A DNA stretch of 64,000 nucleotides from Desmonostoc geniculatum HA4340-LM1 (lineage in GTDB: Bacteria; Cyanobacteriota; Cyanobacteriia; Cyanobacteriales; Nostocaceae). Shown here piece by piece: positions 44,875 through 54,148 of this stretch. The stretch covers positions 62,001 through 126,000 of the forward strand of contig JAHHHB010000006.1 in assembly GCA_019359545.1 (NCBI GenBank). The letters run 5' to 3'. Position 1 is the stretch's first letter. Each line of letters begins with the position of its first letter. Below the pieces are notes generated by a model that searched no databases, was not told where the DNA came from, and saw nothing but the letters and a program-made list of their open reading frames with translations. Both the position numbers and the translations under genes were made by a program.

Positions 44875-45253
44875 TCAAATCAAGGATATTAGGAATTTGA
44901 GGTATTAATTATTGCCAGTTTTTGGTTATTTACTTAGTCTGACAAGCAAAAACAGTTTTTGGTATGGGGCTATTTGTGTAATAATAGTTAACGTATCTTA
45001 ATATTTTTCAATAATTTCAGAGTCCTAGCACTCTCCAGTCCAAAACACTGACCACTAATAGAATTTTCTGGCTAGTGGTTAGTAATTTTGTCATAACTAT
45101 ATTTCAATATGGCTCAGTTAACGATTATTCGTGGAGAAATTGGCCTTTGAAGACGCGATTTATCGCGTCTCTACATGAGGGTTTTGGGTTTATCTGAACT
45201 GTATTGGACTAGATTTTAAGAATTTTTACCTGAATGCTAGGCGGAGTAAAGGC
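44875..45253. other. Intergenic region upstream of crtW
   Basis: No gene. It contains a GACGCGATTTATCGCGTCTC inverted repeat near 45153-45172. A TAGCACTCTCC word near 45026 recalls half of a CIRCE site, but the other half is missing. Confidence 0.4.
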
Positions 45254-46018
45254 GTGATCCAGTTAGAACAACCACTAAATCATCAAACAAAACTAACCCC
45301 ATTACTAAAAAATAAATCTACTTTTAGGGGACTTTTCATTGCTATTTTTATTATTGGCGTATGGGCTATAAGTCTAGTTTCCTTACTTTTAGTTGATATC
45401 TCGAAATTAAATTTTTGGATTTTATGCATTTTGATCCCTTGGCAAACATTTTTATATACGGGGTTATTTATTACATCTCACGATGCTATGCATGGGTTGG
45501 TATTTCCCCAAAAATCTAAGATTAATCACTTGATTGGGAAGTTGAGCCTATCTCTTTACGGGCTTTTACCATATCAGAAACTATTGACCAAACATTGGTT
45601 ACATCACCGGAATCCCGCGAGTCAAATAGATCCAGATTTCCATGATGGAAAACACAAAAATTTCTGGGCTTGGTATTGTAATTTTATGATAAATTACTGG
45701 AGTTGGGGACAAATGATTGCCATAACTTTCAGCTATCAATTTGCTAATCGTATACTCCAGATACCCCATGAAAATTTAATTTTATTTTGGGTGTTACCCT
45801 CGCTTTTGAGTTCATTACAACTATTTTATTTTGGTACTTTTATACCCCACAGTGAGCCAATAATGGGTTATGTTCAACCTCATTGTGCCCAAACTATTGA
45901 CTGTCCAACTTGGTTGTCATTTATTACGTGTTATCATTTTGGCTACCACAAAGAACATCACGAATATCCCCATGTTCCCTGGTGGCAACTACCAGGAATT
46001 TACAAAAAGAATAAATAA
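45254..46018 (+). CDS. crtW: Beta-carotene ketolase (CrtW type)
   Basis: Membrane di-iron enzyme that adds a keto group to beta-carotene, giving echinenone or canthaxanthin. At 254 residues the His clusters are SHDAMH (about 75-80), HWLHHRNP (about 118) and the HKEHHEYPH box near residue 235, with several hydrophobic segments. It is very close to the Nostoc punctiforme CrtW proteins as I recall them (start IQLEQPLNHQ, then GLFITSHDAMHG). The start is GTG 45254. It is not linked to other carotenoid genes here. Confidence 0.95.
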   Translation: MIQLEQPLNHQTKLTPLLKNKSTFRGLFIAIFIIGVWAISLVSLLLVDISKLNFWILCILIPWQTFLYTGLFITSHDAMHGLVFPQKSKINHLIGKLSLSLYGLLPYQKLLTKHWLHHRNPASQIDPDFHDGKHKNFWAWYCNFMINYWSWGQMIAITFSYQFANRILQIPHENLILFWVLPSLLSSLQLFYFGTFIPHSEPIMGYVQPHCAQTIDCPTWLSFITCYHFGYHKEHHEYPHVPWWQLPGIYKKNK

Positions 46019-46174
46019 TCCGGGAATAGCCATCAGAGGCTGTACGTTCGCTGATTGTTGCAGCAGAATTCAGAATGGGCTACGCCCCGCTGCGCTAACA
46101 GGAGTCAGAATTGAGAAGTCAGAACTCAGAATTCTGAATTACAGCAGTTTTCACGTATTTGAACCACATCTGTC
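46019..46174. repeat. Dispersed repeats after crtW
   Basis: Holds AATTCAGAAT units and the palindromic GGGCTACGCCCCGCTGCGCTAAC word that also occurs in the kaiB-kaiC gap (about 20494-20515) in the opposite orientation. No gene. Confidence 0.65.
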
Positions 46175-46406
46175 GTAGGGGCACAGCAATGCTCATTGGT
46201 GTCAACTTAACGTGAAACCCTTGTCCAGACAGGATATTGAGTTCATTTACTCACCGCGTTACCCCACCCTAACCCTCCCCTTTACAAGGGGAGGGAACCG
46301 GATTTCTTTTTCCCCCCAATGCATCGGGGGGATTAAGGGGGGTAAAAGGTATGTGGGACACGCGTTTGAGCTTAAGTTGATACCAATGATAGCTATGCGC
46401 CCCTAC
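46175..46406. mobile_element. 232-bp MITE upstream of cofG
   Basis: It begins GTAGGGGCACAGCAATGC at 46175 and ends with the inverted counterpart ATAGCTATGCGCCCCTAC at 46406. The inner arms ACCCTCCCC..GGGGAGGG also pair. It is the simple form of the nested element at 7717-8378. Its right end is 30 bases before the cofG start, and a frame runs from it into cofG, which makes the gene look longer than it is. Confidence 0.85.
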
Positions 46407-46436
46407 CTTTTACATCACAAAAGCGAGACATGCAAT

Positions 46437-47399
46437 ATGCCAATTAATAATTCTCACGTTGTTACTTATAGCCCTGCTTATACGATTGTTCCTACTTATG
46501 AGTGCTTCAATCGCTGTAGTTACTGCAACTTTCGCACTGAACCAGGTAAAAATCCCTGGATGAATATCTCGGATGCAGAAGGTATTCTAAAACCACTTCA
46601 AAGTGAAAAAGTTTATGAAATTCTTATTCTTAGTGGTGAAGTTCATCCCCATTCACCAAAGCGTCAGGAGTGGTTTAGCCGGATTTATGATTTGTGTGAA
46701 TTAGCACTTTCAATGGGGTTTCTACCTCATACTAATGCAGGACCATTGAGTTTTGCAGAGATGCAAAAGCTGAAGCGTGTAAATGTTTCGATGGGGTTGA
46801 TGTTGGAACAGTTAACGCCGACATTGTTAAATACTGTACATCGACATGCACCGAGCAAATTACCAGAAGTAAGGCTGCAACAATTAGAATGGGCGGGAGA
46901 GTTACAGATTCCTTTTACAACAGGATTACTTTTAGGAATTGGCGAAACTGCTGATGATTGGTGGGAAACATTAGCAGCAATATCTGAATTTCATCAGCGT
47001 TACCACCATATCCAAGAAGTAATTCTACAACCTCATAGTCCAGGAAATCAGCAGAGTTTTAATGCACCGCCTTTTAACCCCCATAAATTACCAGAAGTCA
47101 TTGCTAAAGCACGTGAAATTTTACCAGGGGATATTACGATTCAAATTCCGCCGAATTTAGTTAAGGATGACCGATGGTTAGTTGCTTGTATCGAAGCTGG
47201 TGCGCGGGATTTAGGCGGAATTAGCCCAAAAGATGAAGTTAACCCTGATTATCCTCATCTTCAGGAGCAGGTGTTGAGAGAAATTTTACAGCCTGTGGGG
47301 TGGGAGTTAATTGGGCGTTTACCAATTTATCCGCAATTTGATGGTTGGTTATCCCAGGAGTTGCAAACGTCGGTGAGATGTTGGCGAAATACTTTATGA
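46437..47399 (+). CDS. cofG: 7,8-didemethyl-8-hydroxy-5-deazariboflavin synthase subunit CofG
   Basis: Radical SAM half of FO synthase; with CofH it makes the deazaflavin used by cyanobacterial photolyases (and F420 in some organisms). ATG 46437 gives 320 residues with YECFNRCSYCNF (Cys 23, 27, 30) and GVHP-like SGEVHPHSPKRQEWF. The longer frame from 46212 starts within a MITE and is rejected. The blocks TGLLLGIGETADDWWETL and QPHSPGNQQSF are typical of CofG. CofH is not in the window. Confidence 0.93.
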   Translation: MPINNSHVVTYSPAYTIVPTYECFNRCSYCNFRTEPGKNPWMNISDAEGILKPLQSEKVYEILILSGEVHPHSPKRQEWFSRIYDLCELALSMGFLPHTNAGPLSFAEMQKLKRVNVSMGLMLEQLTPTLLNTVHRHAPSKLPEVRLQQLEWAGELQIPFTTGLLLGIGETADDWWETLAAISEFHQRYHHIQEVILQPHSPGNQQSFNAPPFNPHKLPEVIAKAREILPGDITIQIPPNLVKDDRWLVACIEAGARDLGGISPKDEVNPDYPHLQEQVLREILQPVGWELIGRLPIYPQFDGWLSQELQTSVRCWRNTL

Positions 47400-47435
47400 A
47401 TATCCTTTTGAGGTAGGAAAAAGAAACTATCTTCG

Positions 47436-47735
47436 TTAGGCTGTGATGATTTCTTGGACTAAAACGTAAGGTTGGACGATGAGAGTATTAAATCGCTTGG
47501 TGGCATCGGTATTCCATTCTCCCAGCTGTGCTGTGGTGGGTTTGGTAATCAATTGTTCATCAATCCATTGTTGCACTGATGGAGTATTATCATTTGCGAT
47601 CGCTACCCCAACATCCACTAAGCTTAACTCAAGCGCCACCAAAATTACTGCATCTCGCTGCACATGAGGAATTAGCCACTCCCACTCTGCCTCATCCACA
47701 GTTTCTGTTAATTCTGCTCTTAAATCCGACATCAT
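47436..47735 (-). CDS. DUF2288 family protein
   Basis: A 99-residue soluble protein with the DUF2288 pattern: TVDEAEWEWLIPHVQRDAVI, LVDVGVAIANDNTPSVQQWI, LGEWNTDATKRFNTLIVQP and VLVQEI. The family is common in cyanobacteria and gammaproteobacteria with no known function. It is convergent with cofG, stops being about 36 bases apart. Confidence 0.9.
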   Translation of the reverse strand: MMSDLRAELTETVDEAEWEWLIPHVQRDAVILVALELSLVDVGVAIANDNTPSVQQWIDEQLITKPTTAQLGEWNTDATKRFNTLIVQPYVLVQEIITA

Positions 47736-47984
47736 TCCTCAATTGTTATTTCTAGATAGCCATTTTTATATTATTCACTAGTTCGTAGTTTCTGACAAAT
47801 GACCAAATTTTAGATTTTGGATTAAAAATTCAAACTCTAAAAATCTCTATTCGCGTAATGTCTAGTAGAGAAGCTACCAAATTTATTTGTGGAACAAATC
47901 AAAAATATACAATTTTTTACTCAAGCTAGGAAGAAGGTATGGGGTCAATCTAAAATCCAAAATCTCAAATCTAAAATTCTTTGA

Positions 47985-49022
47985 CTAAACTTCAGATTTC
48001 ATTTCCTCAATCTCAAATAAAGACACAATTACTCCAGCGATGGGAATAGATATAAAAACACCCAATAATCCTGCTACTCTGGCACCTACTAGTAAAGCAA
48101 AGAATACTACTACAGGATTCAGATTCAGCGCACCTTGCATAATTCTTGGTGCAATCAAGTTGTCTTGTATCTGTTGAAGCACAATGCAAGTTATCAATAC
48201 TTTCAATGCCAACCAAAAGCCTTGAGATAATACAACTAAAGTTATAATGCTGATTCCTAATGTTGCGCCTATGCCAGGAATAATATCAATAATCCCAACG
48301 ATTACTGATAATAATAAGGCAAAAGGTACTTGTAATATTAAGAAAACTAAGAAAGTGGTACTTGTCAGGAATAAACTTAATAAAAACTGACCTCGAAAAA
48401 ATCCGAGAAAGGCACGTCTGATGACCTTAGTAAATCTGTCACGGCGTTGTTTTGGTACTATTTTTAATATAAAGTTCCATAGCTTTTCTCCGTCTAACAA
48501 CATGAAAAAAGCTACAACTGCAATCAAGGTAAAAGTGACGAAATTTGTCAAAAAACTTTGTAATATAGCTAAAGTAGTGACAATACTTGAAATAGCTTGA
48601 TTTCGCAATTGTTCTTGAACAAAACTTAAATCTATCTGAAGATTACGACTGCGTAAAAATTCTTCTAATTGGTCTAATAGGGGTAATAAAGAATTTAAAA
48701 ATCCAGTTATAGTATCAATTAATTGTTGTCCTTGGGATAAAACCGTTAAACCTACGGTAATTATCAAACCGCCAATAATTACAATACTGAGTAAGAAAAC
48801 TACGCCAACTGCTACGCCGTGGGGCAAAAAACGCCGTAACCATTCTACAGGATAGCTGAGCAAAAAAGCCAAAATCGCGGCGAATGTGAAAATAACGATG
48901 ACTGCTTCAAAGTAAGCTAAAAGTTGTACAATTGCCCATCCTGAAGCAACTAAGAGCAAAAAGCGGACTAACGCCAGATTATTTAATCGTTGCCATAAGT
49001 TTTTGGCTTCAAAGCCGCTCAT
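47985..49022 (-). CDS. AI-2E/PerM family permease
   Basis: An integral membrane protein of 345 residues with about seven or eight transmembrane segments and the family ending PVVVFFALLVGARVAGLLGVFISIPIAGV. The middle PQGQQLIDTITGFLN-like soluble stretch (about 95-150) is also typical. Some members export autoinducer-2 or sodium/protons; the true substrate here is unknown. ATG 49022 is preceded by a GATTTTGGATTTTGG repeat. Confidence 0.87.
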   Translation of the reverse strand: MSGFEAKNLWQRLNNLALVRFLLLVASGWAIVQLLAYFEAVIVIFTFAAILAFLLSYPVEWLRRFLPHGVAVGVVFLLSIVIIGGLIITVGLTVLSQGQQLIDTITGFLNSLLPLLDQLEEFLRSRNLQIDLSFVQEQLRNQAISSIVTTLAILQSFLTNFVTFTLIAVVAFFMLLDGEKLWNFILKIVPKQRRDRFTKVIRRAFLGFFRGQFLLSLFLTSTTFLVFLILQVPFALLLSVIVGIIDIIPGIGATLGISIITLVVLSQGFWLALKVLITCIVLQQIQDNLIAPRIMQGALNLNPVVVFFALLVGARVAGLLGVFISIPIAGVIVSLFEIEEMKSEV

Positions 49023-49191
49023 ATTAATTTTGGATTTTAGATTTTGGATTTTGGATTTTGGATTATAAAGTCTTTAGAAAAAGCTGTTAGTGGAATTGTT
49101 AGACAAAACTACTGAGACTATTGAATTTAAGATTAGAGAAATGTGATAGCGATCGCCACCCCCCTAAAGTATATATTTGGACTGCTCTAAC

Positions 49192-49845
49192 TCATCGTCC
49201 TAAATCATGCATTTGATTAATCACAGTGGTACACTTTTGTGCCAAAGCCTCCAATTCTTCTTTATTACTGGAACTGGGAGCATCAATTAAGTTACCAATT
49301 CTGACTGTCACGGGAACGGCGCGGGGTATTTTCGAGCCTTTTTCTAAAATTGCCTCAGTACCCCAAACACTTACTGGCAATATTGGGGCTTTGGCTTTCG
49401 CTGCTAACAGTAGCGCACCTCTTTTAGGGTCTGTAATTCGACCATCTGGTGTGCGAGTACCTTGCAAGAAAACACCGACAGCCCAACCGTTATTCAGGTA
49501 TTCTAAGGCTGAACGGATGGCATTGCGATCGGCACTTCCCCGACTCACTGGGTAAGCACCATACAATTTAATCGCTTGCGCCAAAACTGGGATATTAAAT
49601 AATTCTTCTTTAGCCATGTACGCTACTGGACGGCGTACACAATTAGAGACAATTGGTGGGTCAAAGTAACTGGCATGATTACTTACTACCACCAATGGCC
49701 CTGAATGAGGGACATTTTCCGCGCCATAAATCTTACCCCGAAAGTAAGCGTGAAGCATGGGGCTGACGACTGACCATTTAAAGGCGTGGTAAAGTGCCAG
49801 ACTAATAAACGGTTCGCGGTTTTGGTCCACAGAAGATAATGCCAA
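49192..49845 (-). CDS. plsC: 1-acyl-sn-glycerol-3-phosphate acyltransferase
   Basis: Acylates lysophosphatidic acid in membrane lipid synthesis. A 217-residue form with the HX4D motif NHASYFDP (about 56-63) and an LQGTRTPDGR block in place of the usual FPEGTRS. The start is uncertain: TTG 49845 is open, and GTG 49830 (VDQNREPFISLALYH) is an equally good choice, as family members often begin near SVDKNREP. A peripheral or weakly membrane-bound enzyme. Confidence 0.87.
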   Translation of the reverse strand: MALSSVDQNREPFISLALYHAFKWSVVSPMLHAYFRGKIYGAENVPHSGPLVVVSNHASYFDPPIVSNCVRRPVAYMAKEELFNIPVLAQAIKLYGAYPVSRGSADRNAIRSALEYLNNGWAVGVFLQGTRTPDGRITDPKRGALLLAAKAKAPILPVSVWGTEAILEKGSKIPRAVPVTVRIGNLIDAPSSSNKEELEALAQKCTTVINQMHDLGR

Positions 49846-50178
49846 TTAGACTGACATTTAGCATAAGCGATCGCAATGCCCAAGGCAAATGAATCAGGGG
49901 GGGAGTGGGGAGTGGTGTAGCTGGTGAGTTAGTGAAAAGCGCTGTATATGTGGTCTGGGTGATTAGCGATCGCTAAAATCAAAGCCAAGGGTATTAGAGT
50001 ATACAGATTAACACAATTCATTACTCAAAGTCATAATTGTTGTGATCGCTCATCAAATCACCAAAGAAAAACAACCAGAAAAATAGATTTTAAATTACCC
50101 ATTTCCAGCGATAACTTAATTTATAATTGAGTCACCTTTCATCTGTTTGGGTTAAATGTCAAAACATCAATAATTTTT
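49846..50178. other. Intergenic region, no gene seen
   Basis: 333 bases with two GCGATCGC-type sites and a GGGGGGAGTGGGGAGTGG stretch near 49898-49915. It separates plsC from the peroxiredoxin-like gene on the same strand; no regulatory site stands out. Confidence 0.4.
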
Positions 50179-50721
50179 TTAATCATCGATGAATTGTTGT
50201 AACAATGTCTCAATACTAGCATTATGATCCAGAAAAGAAAATAAATGGAAATATTGGAGTTTCCCTTGTTTATCTAATACAAACTGTGCTGGTAAAGGCG
50301 CTCCCAGAGCTTGTCCTACATTATAGGTACGAAACACTCGACAACTGGGATCGCTAAGTAACGGCATTTGTAAGCCTAAATCCCTCACGACTACTTGACT
50401 CTGCCGTTCATCGGTACTAGTAACCATCAAAACTTCTATTCCACGATTTTTAAATTGTTCGTAATTTTCATTCAAAGCTTTGATGTGGGGAAAACAAAAA
50501 GGGCAGTATTGCTTTTCAGTAAATATGCGAGTAAAAGCAAGTAATACTGGTTGTTTACCTTTATAATCAGACAGTTTTACTAAAGTACCGTTGGTAATAT
50601 CTAGCAACTGAAAATCTGGTGTTCCTACCCCTAATCTAAGTTGATTTGTAGCCGGAACTGGTAAAAAGTTACGAAAGAATCGCTCATTTAATAAGCCGGT
50701 AAAATCAGTTGAAGTAAGCAT
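50179..50721 (-). CDS. Peroxiredoxin-like (AhpC/TSA, thioredoxin-fold) protein
   Basis: A 180-residue thioredoxin-fold protein. ATG 50721 (MLTSTDFTGLLNERFF) is chosen because the 51-residue extension upstream runs through a CCCCATTCCC repeat. LLAFTRIFTEKQYCPFCFPH carries a CPFC active-site pair; RLGVGTPDFQLLDITNG is the usual start of AhpC/TSA domains. It probably reduces peroxides or disulfides with thioredoxin. It follows the 2-Cys peroxiredoxin gene on the same strand, 160 bases away. Confidence 0.85.
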   Translation of the reverse strand: MLTSTDFTGLLNERFFRNFLPVPATNQLRLGVGTPDFQLLDITNGTLVKLSDYKGKQPVLLAFTRIFTEKQYCPFCFPHIKALNENYEQFKNRGIEVLMVTSTDERQSQVVVRDLGLQMPLLSDPSCRVFRTYNVGQALGAPLPAQFVLDKQGKLQYFHLFSFLDHNASIETLLQQFIDD

Positions 50722-50881
50722 ATTTTTTAGATTATTTAAAATAATTGGGCATTGGACATTGGTTATTAATTCTTCTCCCTCATCCCCATTCCCCATTCCC
50801 TTTTGATGAGAAAACCACAGATAGATTTTTTGCTTATCTGTGGTTATTGTTGATTGCCGAATTAACTCCAGCAAATCTAAT

Positions 50882-51493
50882 CTAGACAGCAGAGAAGTAA
50901 ACTTTGGACTTCACTGGGTCAGGATTCATTGTTTTGTCACCAGGTTGCCAACCAGCTGGGCACACTTCGTCTGGGTGAGATTGAACATACTGAATTGCTT
51001 GTAATGTCCGTAGGGTTTCATCAACGCTACGACCAAAAGCTAAGTTGTTAATTGTGGCGTGCTGTATGATACCATCTTTGTCGATGATGAACAGACCACG
51101 CAAGGCAATGCCTGCTGCTGGGTCAAGCACATTGTAAGCAGCGCTAATCTCTTTCTTGATGTCGGAGACTAGAGGATAATTCAGGTCGCCAACGCCACCA
51201 GACTTACGATCGGTTTGAATCCAAGCGAGGTGGGAGAATTCGCTATCTACGGAAGCCCCAAGGATTTCCGTATTAATTTTCTTGAATTCTTCGTAGCGAT
51301 CGCTAAATGCTGTAATTTCAGTAGGACAAACAAATGTAAAGTCTAGGGGGTAGAAAAACAGGACGACGTACTTACCGCGATAATCGGAAAGTTTGATTGT
51401 CTTAAATTCCTGGTCTACCACAGCGGTTGCTGTGAAATCGGGAGCTTGCTGACCAACGCGGAGGCTTCCTTCTGTTCCGTAAGTTAGGGACAT
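50882..51493 (-). CDS. Typical 2-Cys peroxiredoxin
   Basis: Thiol peroxidase of the cytosol, 203 residues. The peroxidatic Cys is in DFTFVCPTE (C56) and the resolving Cys in EVCPAGW (C178), with the catalytic Thr and Arg in place. The C-terminal [16 protein letters not shown] tail carries the YF motif that makes some 2-Cys enzymes overoxidation-sensitive. It is reduced by thioredoxin or NTRC in cyanobacteria. ATG 51493. Divergent from the debranching enzyme. Confidence 0.96.
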   Translation of the reverse strand: MSLTYGTEGSLRVGQQAPDFTATAVVDQEFKTIKLSDYRGKYVVLFFYPLDFTFVCPTEITAFSDRYEEFKKINTEILGASVDSEFSHLAWIQTDRKSGGVGDLNYPLVSDIKKEISAAYNVLDPAAGIALRGLFIIDKDGIIQHATINNLAFGRSVDETLRTLQAIQYVQSHPDEVCPAGWQPGDKTMNPDPVKSKVYFSAV

Positions 51494-51624
51494 TAACTCA
51501 ATTCTCCTTTATCGGTTTAGTAGCGTTGGAATTTGGGTCAGGTAAAACTCACCCATCCACGCTCTCACAGTTTGATTACGATCTGTTACGACTATATCAT
51601 ACTCATAACGATTTTGAGTAGCAA

Positions 51625-53880
51625 ATGTCTGATTTAGATACAAGAGAATGGTTGCTTACCAATGGTCTAGGAAGTTTTGCCAGTGGTACGATTTCTGACA
51701 TCCGCACACGCACTTATCACGGTTGGTTATTTGCTGCTACAAACCCCCCTTCTGAGCGTACCTTGTTGTTGTCACACCTAGAAGCTAGCTTGGAAGTATT
51801 AGGGAATGTTGTGGCGCTGGGGACAAATATTTGGGGTAACGGTCGGATAGAGCGATCGGGCTACGAACTGTTGCGCTCTTTTGATATTAACCCAGTTCCA
51901 AAATGGATTTGGGGTCAAGATAACTGGCAATTAACTAGACAATTGGTGATGCCTTATGGTTGGGAGGGGAGTAGGGAGATGGGGAGCAGGGGAGCAGAGG
52001 AGCAGAGGAGTAGTTCCAGCACTCTTTCCCCTTTGCCCCTCTGCCCCTCTGCCCCTCTGCCTCTTCCCATGCCCAATGCCCCTAACCAATTGTCTCATCG
52101 GATTTTAATTCAGTATCGCTACGAGGGAAGCGAACAAGCTATTTTACGGCTGCGACTTCTGATAGCAGAACGTAACTTTCATCATCAACAGACTTTTAGC
52201 CCAGAATTACAGTTCTCCCAATTGCTTGGGCAACAGCAAGTTTGTCTCCAAGCAAGAAAATCTGAGCATTATGGTATACCTTGGCATCTGCGTTGGACAC
52301 AAGGCAATTATCAACCAGATGCAGTTTGGTATTGGAATTATCGATTCTTGGAGGAGACAAAACGGGGATTAGGTGACAAGGAAGACCTCCACAGTCCTGG
52401 TTACTTAACAGTTACACTCCAACCAGGAGATGCGGTGACTCTAGAAGCACGAGAAGGTCTTCCCAATTCTGTGCTAGGCGTTCTTACCGCCGAAACCTTT
52501 GCAGAAGCTGTGGAAGCAGAGCAAGAAAGGCTCTCGCAGATTTTTGGATGGAGTGGGGTATGGGGCATGGGGCATGGGGCATCGGGAATGGGGTATCGGG
52601 AGATGGGGGGATGGGGAGATGAGGGAGATGAGGGAGATGAGGGAGAAAGATTGCTACCTTGTCCCCCAAGTCTTCCTTGTCCTCTTCCCATGCCCCATGC
52701 CCCATGCCCCATGCCCAATGCCCAATTCCCACTTTGGCAACAACTACTCAAAGCCAGCGATCGCTTTATCGTCTATCGAGCCTCAATAGCAGGTCCGACG
52801 GTGATTGCTGGTTATCACTGGTTTAATGACTGGGCGCGGGATACATTAATTGCCTTACCAGGATTGACGCTAGTTCCCCAGCGTTTTGATTTAGCAAAAG
52901 AATTATTGCAAGCTTTTGGGCATCACTGTCGCCACGGTTTGATTCCCAATGCCTTTCCTGATGTCGATAGTGAACCGTTTTATAACAGTATCGATGCACC
53001 GCTTTGGTGGATTGAAACTTTAGGACTTTATTTGGAAGCTACACAAGACTGGCAGTTTTTGGCAGAGCAGTTTCCTGTAGTGCAGCAAATTCATAAAGCT
53101 TTTGTCGGTGGTACACGCTATAATATCCAGGCTGATGCTACCGATGGACTAATTGGTTGGGATGCTCGCGGTGTAGCCCTGACTTGGATGGATGTGGTGA
53201 TTGGGGCAAACCCTGTTACTCCTCGTCGTGGGAAGCCAGTGGAAATCAATGCGCTGTGGTATTCGGCTTTGTGTTGGCTAAGTCAGTGGGCAAAACGGTT
53301 GAGCCAACTTGAATTTGGTGAACCAGTGCGTCTTAGTAAACAAGCGCAGCGTTATGCTCAGCAAGCACAACAGGTAAAAAATTCCCTGCAAAAGTTTTGG
53401 AATCCTCAGCTAGGTTATCTCTACGATAGTATTGAGCCGGACGATCGCCGAAATTTTCAAATTCGTCCCAATGCTGTTTTGGCGCTGTCGCTGCACCATT
53501 GTGGGTTTTCTGAACAGCAAGGGTGTCAGATACTAGATTTAGCAACTTCCAGCTTGCTGACTCCCTATGGGCTTCGCAGTCTCGATCCAGGAGATCCGGA
53601 ATACAAAGGGAGATATGAGGGCAACCAAGAGCAGCGCGATCGCGCTTATCACCAAGGTAGTGTTTGGGTTTGGTTAATTGGCCCTTATATTCGCGCTTGG
53701 CAACGTTTTTATCCACAACAAACGCTGCCTTTTGATTGGCAACCCCTGATAGATCACTTTTTATTTGCTGCTTGTATTGGTTCGATTTCTGAGATTTTTG
53801 ATGGCGATCCACCTCATACACCCAGAGGAGCGATCGCTCAAGCTTGGTCAATTGCCGAAGTCATCCGCCATATTAAATAG
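51625..53880 (+). CDS. Amylo-alpha-1,6-glucosidase (glycogen debranching enzyme)
   Basis: A 751-residue glycoside hydrolase that removes alpha-1,6 branches in glycogen. The N-terminal domain (REWLLTNGLGSFASGTISD) is followed by the catalytic (alpha/alpha)6 barrel with HWFNDWARDTLIALPGL and DGLIGWDARGVALTWMD. Two inserts are in frame but foreign: 51964-52075 (GSREMGSRGAEEQRSSSS then LPLCPSAPLPLPMP) and 52553-52733 (GMGHGASGMGYREMG then GDEGDEGDEG then CPLPMPHAPCPMP). They are translated hairpin repeats lying between domains. Without them the enzyme is about 655 residues. ATG 51625. Confidence 0.9.
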   Translation: MSDLDTREWLLTNGLGSFASGTISDIRTRTYHGWLFAATNPPSERTLLLSHLEASLEVLGNVVALGTNIWGNGRIERSGYELLRSFDINPVPKWIWGQDNWQLTRQLVMPYGWEGSREMGSRGAEEQRSSSSTLSPLPLCPSAPLPLPMPNAPNQLSHRILIQYRYEGSEQAILRLRLLIAERNFHHQQTFSPELQFSQLLGQQQVCLQARKSEHYGIPWHLRWTQGNYQPDAVWYWNYRFLEETKRGLGDKEDLHSPGYLTVTLQPGDAVTLEAREGLPNSVLGVLTAETFAEAVEAEQERLSQIFGWSGVWGMGHGASGMGYREMGGWGDEGDEGDEGERLLPCPPSLPCPLPMPHAPCPMPNAQFPLWQQLLKASDRFIVYRASIAGPTVIAGYHWFNDWARDTLIALPGLTLVPQRFDLAKELLQAFGHHCRHGLIPNAFPDVDSEPFYNSIDAPLWWIETLGLYLEATQDWQFLAEQFPVVQQIHKAFVGGTRYNIQADATDGLIGWDARGVALTWMDVVIGANPVTPRRGKPVEINALWYSALCWLSQWAKRLSQLEFGEPVRLSKQAQRYAQQAQQVKNSLQKFWNPQLGYLYDSIEPDDRRNFQIRPNAVLALSLHHCGFSEQQGCQILDLATSSLLTPYGLRSLDPGDPEYKGRYEGNQEQRDRAYHQGSVWVWLIGPYIRAWQRFYPQQTLPFDWQPLIDHFLFAACIGSISEIFDGDPPHTPRGAIAQAWSIAEVIRHIK

Positions 53881-54148
53881 TGGTGATAAGTAGGTAGACA
53901 TGAAAAATTATAAGATAAGAATAGAATAGAAGAAAAGACTCCAGCCATCAGCCCACAGCCCAGTGCCGCGAAAAGCTTTAAGACAAAAAGCGAGTTGTCA
54001 AAAGTTACCATAGAACCTCCTGGAAATCACTGTGCTTGAATAATCTTTTTTTAACCTCTTATTAATTAAAAAAACTTGCTCCTCCTAGATAATTGAGGCT
54101 GGCTATTTGCAATAAATTAAGCCTCGTCAAAACATTAGGGAGTATACA

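Noticed and set aside
45015-45035. CIRCE operator upstream of crtW
   Set aside because: Only a partial TAGCACTC half is present; the inverted partner is missing.
46212-46436. N-terminal 75 residues of a longer CofG
   Set aside because: The sequence is the MITE; the conserved protein starts at ATG 46437.
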